Shown piece after piece: positions 32,328 through 40,749 of a stretch of DNA of 40,825 nucleotides (position 1 is the first letter of the stretch; each line of letters starts with the position of its first letter). The notes beneath the pieces are model-generated. The model ran no database searches, was not told where the DNA came from, and worked only from the letters and a program-made list of their open reading frames with translations. This DNA comes from Vibrio sp. S9_S30 (GTDB taxonomy: Bacteria; Pseudomonadota; Gammaproteobacteria; Enterobacterales; Vibrionaceae). The stretch spans positions 1 to 40,825 of the forward strand of contig NZ_JAAUWT010000026.1 in NCBI RefSeq assembly GCF_014694455.1. Direction: 5' to 3'. The translations under genes and the position numbers were made by a program.

Positions 32328-32362
32328 TGAGGTCAATATCGTATCTCTGTATATTGACCTCA
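32328..32362. repeat. inverted repeat before yaeP
   Basis: TGAGGTCAATAT and ATATTGACCTCA form perfect 12-bp arms around an 11-nt spacer, ending 24 nt before the yaeP ATG. The right arm contains TTGACC, which could serve as a -35. It may be an operator or a 5' UTR hairpin. No T tract follows. Confidence 0.6.
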
Positions 32363-32386
32363 GTTTTCATTTCCTAGGTATTCTTT

Positions 32387-32593
32387 ATGAAAGTATTCGA
32401 TTGTTGCGAGCTCATTCGTCAGATGTATGCTCAAATCGGCAGCGGTGATCAGGCCTATGTGCCAAGTGCAATTGCGTGTTCAATTCGTACCTTTAACGAT
32501 ATTGCATCTAACGCAACCCTACCGGATGAAGTACGTGAAAAAGCCGCTTTTGCCGCTGCTAATTTATTGATTTCAGATTTTGAGGATAAGTAA
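32387..32593 (+). CDS. yaeP: YaeP family protein
   Basis: A 68-residue protein matching E. coli YaeP ([20 protein letters not shown] there; here CCELIRQMYAQIGSGDQAYV, then PDEVREKAAFAAANLLISDF). The function is unknown. The stop TAA overlaps the next ATG by one base, so it is coupled to the DUF4250 gene. Like E. coli yaeP it lies near proS. The leader contains a perfect inverted repeat. Confidence 0.9.
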   Translation: MKVFDCCELIRQMYAQIGSGDQAYVPSAIACSIRTFNDIASNATLPDEVREKAAFAAANLLISDFEDK

Positions 32594-32784
32594 TGAATTT
32601 AGCTAACTACGAATCCATGGATCCAGTCATGCTAATGAGCATTGTGAACATGAAACTTCGCGATGATTTTGGCGGTGACCTCGATAAACTGGTGGTTTTC
32701 TTCGATATCGATAAAGAAAAGTTAGAAGCGAGGCTAGCAACCGCCGGTTTTGAATTTTTATTGGAGGCAGGGCAATTTCGATAG
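32593..32784 (+). CDS. DUF4250 family protein
   Basis: A 63-residue protein of unknown function. The sequence MDPVMLMSIVNMKLRDDFGG, then LDKLVVFFDIDKEKLEARLA and a C-terminal FEFLLEAGQFR, fits the DUF4250 family pattern (LLSiVNmKLRD ... NQF). Its ATG overlaps the yaeP stop (TAATG). A 30-bp palindrome lies 24 nt after the stop. Confidence 0.87.
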   Translation: MNLANYESMDPVMLMSIVNMKLRDDFGGDLDKLVVFFDIDKEKLEARLATAGFEFLLEAGQFR

Positions 32785-32808
32785 CCCCGCGCACTCTAGA
32801 ATACATAT

Positions 32809-32838
32809 GATAACGCCGCTGATATCAGCGGCGTTATC
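32809..32838. repeat. perfect 30-bp palindrome between convergent genes
   Basis: GATAACGCCGCTGAT is followed at once by its exact complement. It lies between the convergent DUF4250 and NSS transporter genes, where a bidirectional terminator is expected, but neither side has a T tract. As RNA it would fold into a hairpin with a minimal loop. Confidence 0.85.
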
Positions 32839-32897
32839 TATTGGTGTGATTTACAGCACTTTAGAAGGCACTGTTTAACCGCAATACCCTAAAAACC

Positions 32898-34247
32898 TTA
32901 ACCAAAGGATGCCCATATAACGGTTGCAACAAGAACAGGGCAAACAAACTTCACATACGTCGGCCATATTTTGCCAAACCAACCCAATTGAAAATCTGGG
33001 CTTCCGAGTTCAAGCTCTTTAATTTTTGAATGTCGATTCCACACCCACCCACCAAATAAGCAGAACATCAATGCGGCGGTAGGCTGTAAATATTGCGTTG
33101 CTACCATTGCTACCAACCCAAACAGTTCACCGAAATTATAAACAATGACGACACTAAACAGTGCGATTACGCCGCCCAACGCCCAGCTTGTCGTGCTGCG
33201 TTTTGACTCAAAACGTTCACTCACCAAAGCTACTGGGCACTCAAGCATTGAGATAGATGATGTGAGTGCTGCAATCGTCAGAAGCAAGAAGAAAATGATC
33301 GCAAACAGCTGACCAAGTAAACCAAGGCTTTCAAACATCAATGGTAGAACGGTGAAAACTAAAGTATCAGAGCTCAGTAGAGAACCATCTTCTGCATAGA
33401 TCTGTACGCCTTTTTGCATCGCTACAAACATCGCAGGCAAAACCACTAAACCCGCAATGAAAGCAACCGCAGTATCCACCAGCGTGACATTCATGGCCAT
33501 TTTAGGCAGATTTTCTTTTTTACTTAGGTAAGAACCATAAATCAGCATCGAACAGCCACCAATGGTCAGTGAAAAAAAGCCTTGTCCCATTGCCGCTAGA
33601 ATCAGCTTTCTATCCCAGACTTTTTCGAAGTCTGGGATCAAATAATGCTTAAGCCCTTCTACTGCACCGGATTGCATCATGATGTAGACAAAAAGCAAAC
33701 CAAACAAAGCAAACAATGCTGGCATTAATCGAGTCGACCACTTTTCAATTCCCTGCTTCACACCGCCTTGAACGATCAAAATGGTTAGAACATAAAAAGC
33801 CAATGTCCCCAAAAGATTTCTCTCTACACTGAACCCTTTAAACCATAGAGCGGCAGATGAAAAACCGAATAGCTCAGCAATCGCGCCCAGCAGGAAGCAA
33901 ATTAGCCAACCGCCTACGATAGAATAAAAGGCGAGAACAGCACTGGGAACACTAAGACCAATCCAACCGACCAAGCCACCCACTTTTTTGCCGAATGGAT
34001 TATCCGTGAGCGACTTCATGCTATCGACAGGGTTAGCCTGACCATGACGACCAATCGCCATTTCAACAACCAACATTGGAAAAGCCACGACGAGGATCAT
34101 GATGAGGTACACCATTAAAAATGCACCGCCGCCATTACTTGCTGCCTGAGTAGGGAAACCCCATATATTTCCAAGACCGACCGCCGCACCAGCTGCGGCC
34201 AACACGAAACCTAATCTCGAACCAAAATTTTCTCTTATATTTGCCAT
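32898..34247 (-). CDS. neurotransmitter:sodium symporter (NSS) family transporter
   Basis: A 449-residue inner-membrane sodium-coupled transporter of the NSS (SNF) family, probably for an amino acid. The N-terminal signature RENFGSRLGFVLAAAGAAVG then LGNIWGFPTQAASNGGGAFL covers the unwound first helix that binds sodium and substrate. LLLTIAALTSSISMLECPVA is the conserved helix 8 region. About 11-12 membrane spans. The substrate cannot be told from sequence. The ribosome binding site is weak. Confidence 0.93.
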   Translation of the reverse strand: MANIRENFGSRLGFVLAAAGAAVGLGNIWGFPTQAASNGGGAFLMVYLIMILVVAFPMLVVEMAIGRHGQANPVDSMKSLTDNPFGKKVGGLVGWIGLSVPSAVLAFYSIVGGWLICFLLGAIAELFGFSSAALWFKGFSVERNLLGTLAFYVLTILIVQGGVKQGIEKWSTRLMPALFALFGLLFVYIMMQSGAVEGLKHYLIPDFEKVWDRKLILAAMGQGFFSLTIGGCSMLIYGSYLSKKENLPKMAMNVTLVDTAVAFIAGLVVLPAMFVAMQKGVQIYAEDGSLLSSDTLVFTVLPLMFESLGLLGQLFAIIFFLLLTIAALTSSISMLECPVALVSERFESKRSTTSWALGGVIALFSVVIVYNFGELFGLVAMVATQYLQPTAALMFCLFGGWVWNRHSKIKELELGSPDFQLGWFGKIWPTYVKFVCPVLVATVIWASFG

Positions 34248-34715
34248 ACCACACTACTGACACACTCACAAACTAGTTGGCTAGTACAATAGTGTTTTAC
34301 ATAGGCAAAAACAAGCGATCACAGCGGCAATATCCAAACAGGAGCAGTTATCTCTACTGATTAATCTGAAAAATTAGAGTTACCTCGATAAATATTCTTT
34401 CCACCACTATTCGTTGGGTAAAATACGTCCTCTCTGCCGAACATAATAAGGTGAGGTTCCTCGAAAACATACTGAAACTCAGGAATGGCAAAATATTTCT
34501 CTGTGATACTCAATCTAATTTTTTAATTAATTCAATATTCTAACAATGACATTGTTTCACTCTCCGTCTAATAAATAGAGACTTTGTGTGTTTATAAGTT
34601 AAGCACTTTATACCCAAGCAACTTCACAGAAATGACATAAGTTGGCATTTGAGGCTGCTTGAGCAAATTCTGGGGCCAGTTGTATATCCCCATACTTTTT
34701 AAGACGGGAGAAGAA
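34248..34715. other. intergenic region upstream of chitinase
   Basis: The 468-nt gap between divergent genes is AT-rich. It holds an imperfect inverted repeat (34611-34665, listed separately) and, just before the chitinase ribosome binding site, a TGGGG/CCCCA hairpin (about 34672-34692). I see no gene and no clear operator. Confidence 0.5.
34611..34665. repeat. imperfect inverted repeat, Vibrio-type dispersed repeat
   Basis: ACCCAAGCAACTTCA (34612-34626) is matched by TGAGGCTGCTTGAGC (34650-34664), 11 of 15 as an inverted copy, around 23 nt. Elements of the form 'ACCCAAGC...GCTTGGGT' recur in Vibrio intergenic DNA as I recall, so this may be a short interspersed repeat. It could form a hairpin in the chitinase leader. 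Confidence 0.5.
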
Positions 34716-37259
34716 ATGAAAAGGACAATTATCAGCGGAGCTATACTGTCCGCTTTAAGCTTGACCAGTGCGGTACAAGCGGCAACAGTAGACTGTAAAA
34801 CACTGCCTGTTTGGCAACCAGATACTGCCTACTCTACTGACGGAAAAGTTCAACAGGATAACAACGCCTATCAAGCGCGCTGGTGGTCTAAAGGGAGTTC
34901 GCCAGCCACTCATTCTGGTGACCAGCAAGAATGGCAATGGCTGGGTGCATGTGGCGGCAGCAATGCCGCGCCAGAGGTTGTGATTACGTCACCACTCAAC
35001 AATGCGCAGCTCACAACGGGTCAAGTGGTTGGTTTACAAGTAAACGCATCAGACACGGATGGTAGCATCGCACAAGTAGAATTCTTCTTGTCTGGTGTAA
35101 GCTTAGGTGTGGCAACCACCGTACCTTATACAGTGGATTGGACAACGGTGGCAGGTAGCCATACGATTTCTGCCGTTGCTACCGACAACTTAGGTGCAAC
35201 GAACGAATCGACTGTTCTCGTGCAGGTAACACCAACTGGCGACCTAGTAGCACCAAGCATCGGTCTCACATTACCCACAGGCTCTGAATCGATTACGCAG
35301 GGCGACGTTCTGACTCTATCAGCCAATGCCGCGGATACCGATGGCACCGTTACTCAGGTTGACTTCTATGTGAATAGCAATCGCGTTGCGACAGATACCG
35401 CTGCGCCGTTTGAATATAGCTGGAGAACTAAAGCGGGTGTTCATACCGTTTCTGCGAAAGTAACAGACAACGACAATATTTCAACAGCAAGCCAAGAGAT
35501 ATCTTTGAATGTGAAGTCGGCGTCTTCGGGTGGTTGTGCTGACGCCACACCTTATGTAGCAGGTACAGCTTACAGTGCGGGGGCACTGGTCGAAAACGCC
35601 AACCAAAAATACCGCTGTGACATTGCAGGCTGGTGTTCATCCAACGCAGCTTGGGCATATGAACCCGGTGTGGGTCAACACTGGAAAGAAGCATGGACAG
35701 GTCTCGGCGCATGCAGCACTGCACCTGACGTTGTTTTATCCGCCCCTTCGACTGGCGATGTCATTCTAGCTGGTTCAAACGTTGTGGTCAGCGCACAAGC
35801 AAGCGATGCCGATGGCAATGTAACTCAAGTTGAGTTCTTCGCCAACAACACCAGTTTAGGTATTGATACGCAAGCGCCGTACACCATGAACTGGCAAGCC
35901 ACAACTGTTGGTGAAACCACCGTGAAAGCCATCGCCACGGATAACGGCGGGTCGACAGGTGAGGCCAGTGCTTTGGTGACCGTGAGTGACCAACCCATCG
36001 TTACTCGGCTCACTTCCCCAGCAAACGGAAGCACCGTTGGGGTTGGCAAATCAACCGCCATCAGTGCTGATGCGACAAGCTTAACGGGCTCGGTTCAAAG
36101 TGTTGATTTCTTGGTGAATGGTGCTGTTCTTTCCTCTGATACTACCGCACCTTACACCGCAAACTGGACACCGGCAGCCATTGGTAACTACACCCTAACG
36201 GTGATCGCCAAAGATTCCGCAGGAAACAGCGCGGTATCTTCAGGTGTCACAGTCAATGCGGTTGAACACGTCGCCAAAAAGCACAACCTTATCGGTTATT
36301 GGCATAACTTTGTGAACGGCTCAGGCTGCCCACTTCGCTTAGCCGATATGTCTGAGCGTTGGGATATCATTGATATCGCGTTTGCCGACAACGATCGCAA
36401 CAGCGACGGTACCGTTCATTTCAACTTGTACTCCGGTGATATTCACAGTAGTTGTCCGGCACTTGACCCTGTTCAGTTCAAACAAGATATGGCGGCGCTA
36501 CAAGCCAAAGGTAAAATTTTTGTTCTGTCGCTCGGCGGTGCAGAAGGAACCATTACCTTAAATACCGATCAAGATGAAGCCAACTTTGTGAACAGCTTGA
36601 CGAACATCATCAAGGAATGGGGTTTTGATGGGTTGGATGTCGACCTCGAAAGCGGCTCAAACCTATTGCATGGTTCTCAAATACAGGCTCGTTTAGGTCG
36701 TGCTCTTAAAGCGATAGAAGCAAATACGGGTGGCGATATGTACCTAACCATGGCGCCTGAGCACCCATATGTTCAAGGCGGGATGATCGCGTACACAGGT
36801 ATTTGGGGGGCTTACATTCCGGTGATTGACCAAGTGCGTGACACGCTAGACTTACTTCATGTGCAGCTGTACAACAATGGAGGATTAGCCAACCCATACA
36901 TGCCTGGCGCCGCGCCTGAAGGCTCTGTCGATATGATGGTCGCCTCAGCCAAAATGCTCGTTGAAGGATTTCAACTGGCTGACGGTTCTCAGTTTGCACC
37001 TCTACGGGATGATCAGGTAGCCATTGGTTTACCATCAGGACCGAGCAGTGCTAACTCTGGTCAAGCACCAGTGCAGAATATCAACGATGCGCTCGATTGC
37101 TTAATTAAAGGCACAAAATGCAGCACGGTTGTCCCTACTAAGCTTTATCCGAGTTTTGGTGGCGTGATGACATGGTCCATCAACTGGGACCAACACGATG
37201 GGTTCAACTTCTCTGCCCCTGTCGGTAATAAGCTAGACCAACTGAATGCGGGTCAGTAG
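34716..37259 (+). CDS. secreted multidomain GH18 chitinase
   Basis: An extracellular chitinase of 847 residues. The signal peptide ends SAVQA (about 23). It is followed by a CBM5/12 chitin-binding module (30-78; VWQPDTAYSTDGKV), two Ig-like repeats (about 84-270), a second CBM5/12-like module (272-335; AGTAYSAGALVENANQKYRC), two more Ig-like repeats (335-520), and a C-terminal GH18 domain (526-845). The catalytic motif D638-G-L-D641-V-D643-L-E645 is intact, with E645 the acid/base. GGGAG lies before ATG 34716; the 19-residue upstream extension would spoil the signal peptide. Only the N-terminal CBM has the classic aromatic WQWLGAC end; the second ends WTGLGAC. Confidence 0.95.
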   Translation: MKRTIISGAILSALSLTSAVQAATVDCKTLPVWQPDTAYSTDGKVQQDNNAYQARWWSKGSSPATHSGDQQEWQWLGACGGSNAAPEVVITSPLNNAQLTTGQVVGLQVNASDTDGSIAQVEFFLSGVSLGVATTVPYTVDWTTVAGSHTISAVATDNLGATNESTVLVQVTPTGDLVAPSIGLTLPTGSESITQGDVLTLSANAADTDGTVTQVDFYVNSNRVATDTAAPFEYSWRTKAGVHTVSAKVTDNDNISTASQEISLNVKSASSGGCADATPYVAGTAYSAGALVENANQKYRCDIAGWCSSNAAWAYEPGVGQHWKEAWTGLGACSTAPDVVLSAPSTGDVILAGSNVVVSAQASDADGNVTQVEFFANNTSLGIDTQAPYTMNWQATTVGETTVKAIATDNGGSTGEASALVTVSDQPIVTRLTSPANGSTVGVGKSTAISADATSLTGSVQSVDFLVNGAVLSSDTTAPYTANWTPAAIGNYTLTVIAKDSAGNSAVSSGVTVNAVEHVAKKHNLIGYWHNFVNGSGCPLRLADMSERWDIIDIAFADNDRNSDGTVHFNLYSGDIHSSCPALDPVQFKQDMAALQAKGKIFVLSLGGAEGTITLNTDQDEANFVNSLTNIIKEWGFDGLDVDLESGSNLLHGSQIQARLGRALKAIEANTGGDMYLTMAPEHPYVQGGMIAYTGIWGAYIPVIDQVRDTLDLLHVQLYNNGGLANPYMPGAAPEGSVDMMVASAKMLVEGFQLADGSQFAPLRDDQVAIGLPSGPSSANSGQAPVQNINDALDCLIKGTKCSTVVPTKLYPSFGGVMTWSINWDQHDGFNFSAPVGNKLDQLNAGQ

Positions 37260-37294
37260 CGATTCACTGAATCAACACAGATAACTCAATAAAG

Positions 37295-37329
37295 AAAGGG
37301 GAGCCATTGACATTGGCTCCCCTTTATTT
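37295..37329. terminator. bidirectional terminator of chitinase and YggN-like gene
   Basis: A 12-bp perfect stem AAAGGGGAGCCA/TGGCTCCCCTTT with a 7-nt loop and T-rich TATTTT on the right; the left side is A-rich for leftward use. Confidence 0.92.
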
Positions 37330-37352
37330 TCTGATTTCTATGATTAAAAGGC

Positions 37353-38099
37353 TTAGATTAAGAACACAGGGTAGTCTTTCAACTCTGGCACTTTCTCATG
37401 CAGTTTCTGTTCTTCACCCGCCACCTCTTTTAACTGTTCACAATACTGCTGAGCTTCTTTTCGAATCTCATTAGATTGCCCTTCAATCTTTTCTTGCAAC
37501 GTATCTTTTAGTGAACCCAGTTGCTTTTGCAATTCCGTAAAGTTAATGCCACCTTCTGTCTTCATTTTTTCAGACAAAGCAGAAAACGCGCTGGAGATAA
37601 ATTCCCCATTGAATGTTTCCATTGCACCATCAAAGTCTTTCTTCCAATGACTGAACGCGTCACCAAACGCATTTTCCTTAAGAATAAACTCTCCGTCTTG
37701 GTAGTAGCGAGATTCTAGATCAGAGTAAAAATCATCGATAGCAGACTTCACATTATTGAATGCTTGGCTGTTGTTAAAACTGGCACTGACATCGTCAACA
37801 ATGTCTTTTGCAAGATCAACTCCGTTATTAGCGATGTCTTTGGCTCTTGGCAGATACTCGTTCATTTTTTCACGATACGAACCTACCGCCTGATGTTGCC
37901 ATTCATCGAGCGCCAATTTTTCACCATTAATAAAGACATTATTATCTTTATCTATCAGAACCTTTGCTGCCCCTTGCTGGTAAACCTCAACTCGACTTCC
38001 ATCCAAATGAACCTCATTATCGACATCGACTTGGCATTGCGAAGCATGTGAGTAAGTGCTTATTGTTAGCATTGCTAACCCTATCCATTTGATATACAT
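37353..38099 (-). CDS. YggN-like DUF2884 periplasmic protein
   Basis: A 248-residue protein of unknown function. A signal peptide (MYIKWIGLAMLTISTYSHA) is followed by QCQVDVDNEVHLDGSRVEVY and DKDNNVFINGEKLALDEWQH. This arrangement, with a later long helical part (AIDDFYSDLESRY) and a C-terminal Cys (QQYCEQLKEVAGEEQKLHEK), matches E. coli YggN/DUF2884 as I know it. The start 38099 has GAGG 5 nt upstream; a GTG two codons earlier is inside that site. Confidence 0.8.
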   Translation of the reverse strand: MYIKWIGLAMLTISTYSHASQCQVDVDNEVHLDGSRVEVYQQGAAKVLIDKDNNVFINGEKLALDEWQHQAVGSYREKMNEYLPRAKDIANNGVDLAKDIVDDVSASFNNSQAFNNVKSAIDDFYSDLESRYYQDGEFILKENAFGDAFSHWKKDFDGAMETFNGEFISSAFSALSEKMKTEGGINFTELQKQLGSLKDTLQEKIEGQSNEIRKEAQQYCEQLKEVAGEEQKLHEKVPELKDYPVFLI

Positions 38100-38169
38100 A
38101 GTCACCTCAAAATAGACCCATATTCAATTTACGCTAACCAAAATGAGTGAGTGAGTTGTCAGTAATCTG

Positions 38170-38652
38170 TTATAACAACTCAACGACTTCAAAGTGGGTC
38201 TGCCGATTTCCTATAACTAATGTCACTTCGTCGCCCAGATATTTTCCTTTCAACTGCTGCCCTAAAGGAGCCTTTAATGTCACACTGGCTATCGACTCAC
38301 CATTGTACTCAACATTCGTTCCACCAGCCGTGGGCGCAATAAAATACCAAGCCTCTTTCCCATTAGGGTCTTCCAGTTTGACCAACGCCGATACCGCAAT
38401 CGGTGTGTCTTCATTAAACTCTCTTAGTACCAATTCAGAATACATACGAATATTCTCTTCACATTCGGCCACTCTCTGCGCTTGTCCATGCGCAAGATAC
38501 GCGGCTTCCAATGCCAACGTATCGTATTTATGTTCCGGTACCGTCTCTTCATCCGTCGCAGATTCTATAGCCGTTTGAGCCGCATTTAACGCCGTTTTAT
38601 GTATGCGTTGTAATTCATTTAGAAATGCCTGTCGAAGTTCAGACTTGTTCAT
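38170..38652 (-). CDS. Gre-like (GreA/GreB C-terminal domain) protein
   Basis: A 160-residue protein with a short helical N-terminus (MNKSELRQAFLNELQRIHKT, then HKYDTLALEAAYLAHGQAQR) and a C-terminal FKBP-like Gre domain (WYFIAPTAGGTNVEYNGESI, VTLKAPLGQQLKGKYLGDEV). Such proteins bind near the RNA polymerase secondary channel, but the N-terminus is not the classic GreA coiled coil with its DxxE tip, so transcript cleavage activity is doubtful. It is divergent from the RecQ-like gene across an 18-bp tandem repeat. Confidence 0.82.
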   Translation of the reverse strand: MNKSELRQAFLNELQRIHKTALNAAQTAIESATDEETVPEHKYDTLALEAAYLAHGQAQRVAECEENIRMYSELVLREFNEDTPIAVSALVKLEDPNGKEAWYFIAPTAGGTNVEYNGESIASVTLKAPLGQQLKGKYLGDEVTLVIGNRQTHFEVVELL

Positions 38653-38679
38653 ATTATTTATTCACCAAACTTGTGCCCG

Positions 38680-38769
38680 TTAAAAACTTTGAGCCTGCTA
38701 GAAACTAAGGGATTACTAGAAACTAAGCGACGGCTAGAAGCTTTGGGTCTGTTAGAATAGCCGGACTGA
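38680..38769. repeat. 18-bp tandem repeat, about five units
   Basis: Units start at 38680, 38698, 38716, 38734 and 38752 with exact 18-bp period. The middle three are CTAGAAACTAAGGGATTA, CTAGAAACTAAGCGACGG and CTAGAAGCTTTGGGTCTG; the outer two are more worn. It fills most of the 139-nt divergent region between the Gre-like and RecQ-like genes, so it overlaps their likely promoters. Confidence 0.8.
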
Positions 38770-38791
38770 TACGAAAAGGGGAAGATTTTAC

Positions 38792-40717
38792 ATGGTAGAT
38801 GAGGTGATTGGCCAAAGTTTACAGCACGTATTCGGTTTTAATACGCTGAGAAAAGGTCAAGATGATGTGGTTACTCACGTGTTGCAGGGTCATTCAAGTG
38901 CGGCAATTTTCCCTACGGGCTCAGGGAAATCTCTTTGCTACCAATTACCCGCTCTGCATCTTCCCAATTTGACGTTAGTGATCTCACCGCTACTGGCATT
39001 GATCAAGGATCAACTTCAGTTTTTGAAAGGAAAAGGAATCGCAGCCGACTCCATTGACTCCACACAAGACAGAGAAACCACTCAACGCATCATGCAATCT
39101 GTCCGAAATGGAACCACTAAGATACTGATGATTTCCGTTGAAAGGTTGAAAAATGAACGTTTTCGTCAATTTATTTCGCAAGTCCCGATCTCGATGATGG
39201 TGGTGGATGAAGCTCACTGCATCTCGGAGTGGGGGCACAATTTTCGCCCAGATTATTTAAAGCTCCCTCAATACCAGCAAGCTTTGAACATTCCACAAGT
39301 GTTGCTTTTAACCGCCACAGCCACACCGCAAGTCATTGCCGACATGCAGAGTAAGTTTGCCATTCAACCAGAACACATCACCATTACCGGTTTTTATCGT
39401 TCTAATTTGCACTTAAATATTCAACCCTGTCTTTCAGAAGACCGATTAGAAAGGTTGGCGAAAATTGTCAATGAATCCCCTTCCGAGCCCACGATTGTTT
39501 ATGTCACCTTGCAGCAAACTGCGGAGCAAGTTGCGGGATTTCTACGCAACCATGGCGTTCAAGTTCAGGCTTATCATGCAGGATTAAAAAGTGAAGATCG
39601 CGAGCGAATCCAGCATTCCTTTATGCAAGGTCATATTCCCTGCATTGTCGCCACCATCGCCTTTGGAATGGGGGTGGATAAGGCCGATATCCGCCGAGTC
39701 ATTCATTTTGATTTGCCGAAATCCATCGAAAACTACTCCCAAGAAATTGGCCGAGCAGGTCGAGATGGGGAAAACTCACAATGCGTTCTGCTTGGCGATA
39801 AATCGGGGCTTACCGTGCTTGAGAACTTTGTGTATGGCGACACACCCGATGCTCATGCCATCCAAAGGGTCATCGAGCAAATATACGAGCACTCGGATGA
39901 ATGGAGCATTATGCTAAATCGGCTTTCGAAAGAAGTGAACATTCGTCAATTGCCCTTGAAAACTTTACTGGTGTATCTTGAATTGCAAGGCGTTATAGAA
40001 CCACGATTCACCTATTTCGCCGATTACCGATTTAAATTAAATGTCGACCAACAGACGATTGCCCAGCGATTCCAAGGGGAAAGAAAGCAGTTTGTGGAAG
40101 CCATTTTCCAATGCTCACCGAAGGCAAAGACGTGGCATACACTGGATTTTGATGCTTTATGGCAAGGCTATTCCGCAGAGCGAAACCGAGTGGTATCTGC
40201 GTTAGACTATTTCCATGAAAATGGTTGGATTGAGCTGGAAAGTAAGCAAGCAACCGAGGTTTACCGGGTATTGAACACCCAACAGGCGCCTCACAAGTTA
40301 GCCGAACAAATGCATCTTTTATTTGAGCAAAAAGAAGCCAGTGAGATCAATCGAATTCGGGAGATGGTGGCATTCTTTGAGGGAAATAGGTGCTTAAGCC
40401 ATCAGCTTGCTCACTATTTTGCGGACGAAAACGCCCCCTTACATTGCCAACATTGCTCAGTATGCCGTGGGCAAGTTGCCACACTCCCCTCTTCACACTC
40501 TGCTGAATTCGAGCATGAGAGTATCACGCATTGGATTGCTCCTTATCAAAGGGCAATGAAAGATCAAGCAACCCCTAAAGCGCTGGCACGTTTCTTATGT
40601 GGCATCACAACACCCGAATCGACACACATCAAAGCGAGGCAAATGGAAGGGTTTGGTCGGTTGGAGAGTACCCCGTTCAGTGACGTTCTTGAGTTAGTTG
40701 TACTAATTCAGACCTGA
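38792..40717 (+). CDS. RecQ family ATP-dependent DNA helicase
   Basis: A 641-residue 3'-5' DNA helicase of the RecQ family. Walker A is PTGSGKS (Lys46), Walker B DEAH is 139-142, the RecQ-loop region TATATPQVIADM follows, and motif VI is QEIGRAGRDG. A zinc site Cys534-x17-Cys552-x2-Cys555-x2-Cys558 is present, but it stands about 200 residues after the helicase core rather than immediately after it as in E. coli RecQ. No HRDC domain is visible. GGGGA precedes the ATG. Its last four codons and stop lie within an IS terminal repeat (40703-40724), so the natural C-terminus is probably altered. Confidence 0.93.
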   Translation: MVDEVIGQSLQHVFGFNTLRKGQDDVVTHVLQGHSSAAIFPTGSGKSLCYQLPALHLPNLTLVISPLLALIKDQLQFLKGKGIAADSIDSTQDRETTQRIMQSVRNGTTKILMISVERLKNERFRQFISQVPISMMVVDEAHCISEWGHNFRPDYLKLPQYQQALNIPQVLLLTATATPQVIADMQSKFAIQPEHITITGFYRSNLHLNIQPCLSEDRLERLAKIVNESPSEPTIVYVTLQQTAEQVAGFLRNHGVQVQAYHAGLKSEDRERIQHSFMQGHIPCIVATIAFGMGVDKADIRRVIHFDLPKSIENYSQEIGRAGRDGENSQCVLLGDKSGLTVLENFVYGDTPDAHAIQRVIEQIYEHSDEWSIMLNRLSKEVNIRQLPLKTLLVYLELQGVIEPRFTYFADYRFKLNVDQQTIAQRFQGERKQFVEAIFQCSPKAKTWHTLDFDALWQGYSAERNRVVSALDYFHENGWIELESKQATEVYRVLNTQQAPHKLAEQMHLLFEQKEASEINRIREMVAFFEGNRCLSHQLAHYFADENAPLHCQHCSVCRGQVATLPSSHSAEFEHESITHWIAPYQRAMKDQATPKALARFLCGITTPESTHIKARQMEGFGRLESTPFSDVLELVVLIQT

Positions 40718-40724
40718 TCTGACA
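40703..40724 (-). mobile_element. solo IS terminal inverted repeat at the end of the RecQ-like gene
   Basis: Read leftward, TGTCAGATCAGGTCTGAATTAG matches the end of the neighbouring IS (40750-40771, TGTCAGATTATATCTGGGCTAG) at 16 of 22 positions. No other part of an IS lies to its left. It is best read as an IS end left after deletion, or captured as the 3' end of the helicase gene. Confidence 0.6.
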
Positions 40725-40749
40725 GTTACCCACTTTTCGACTCGGTGCC

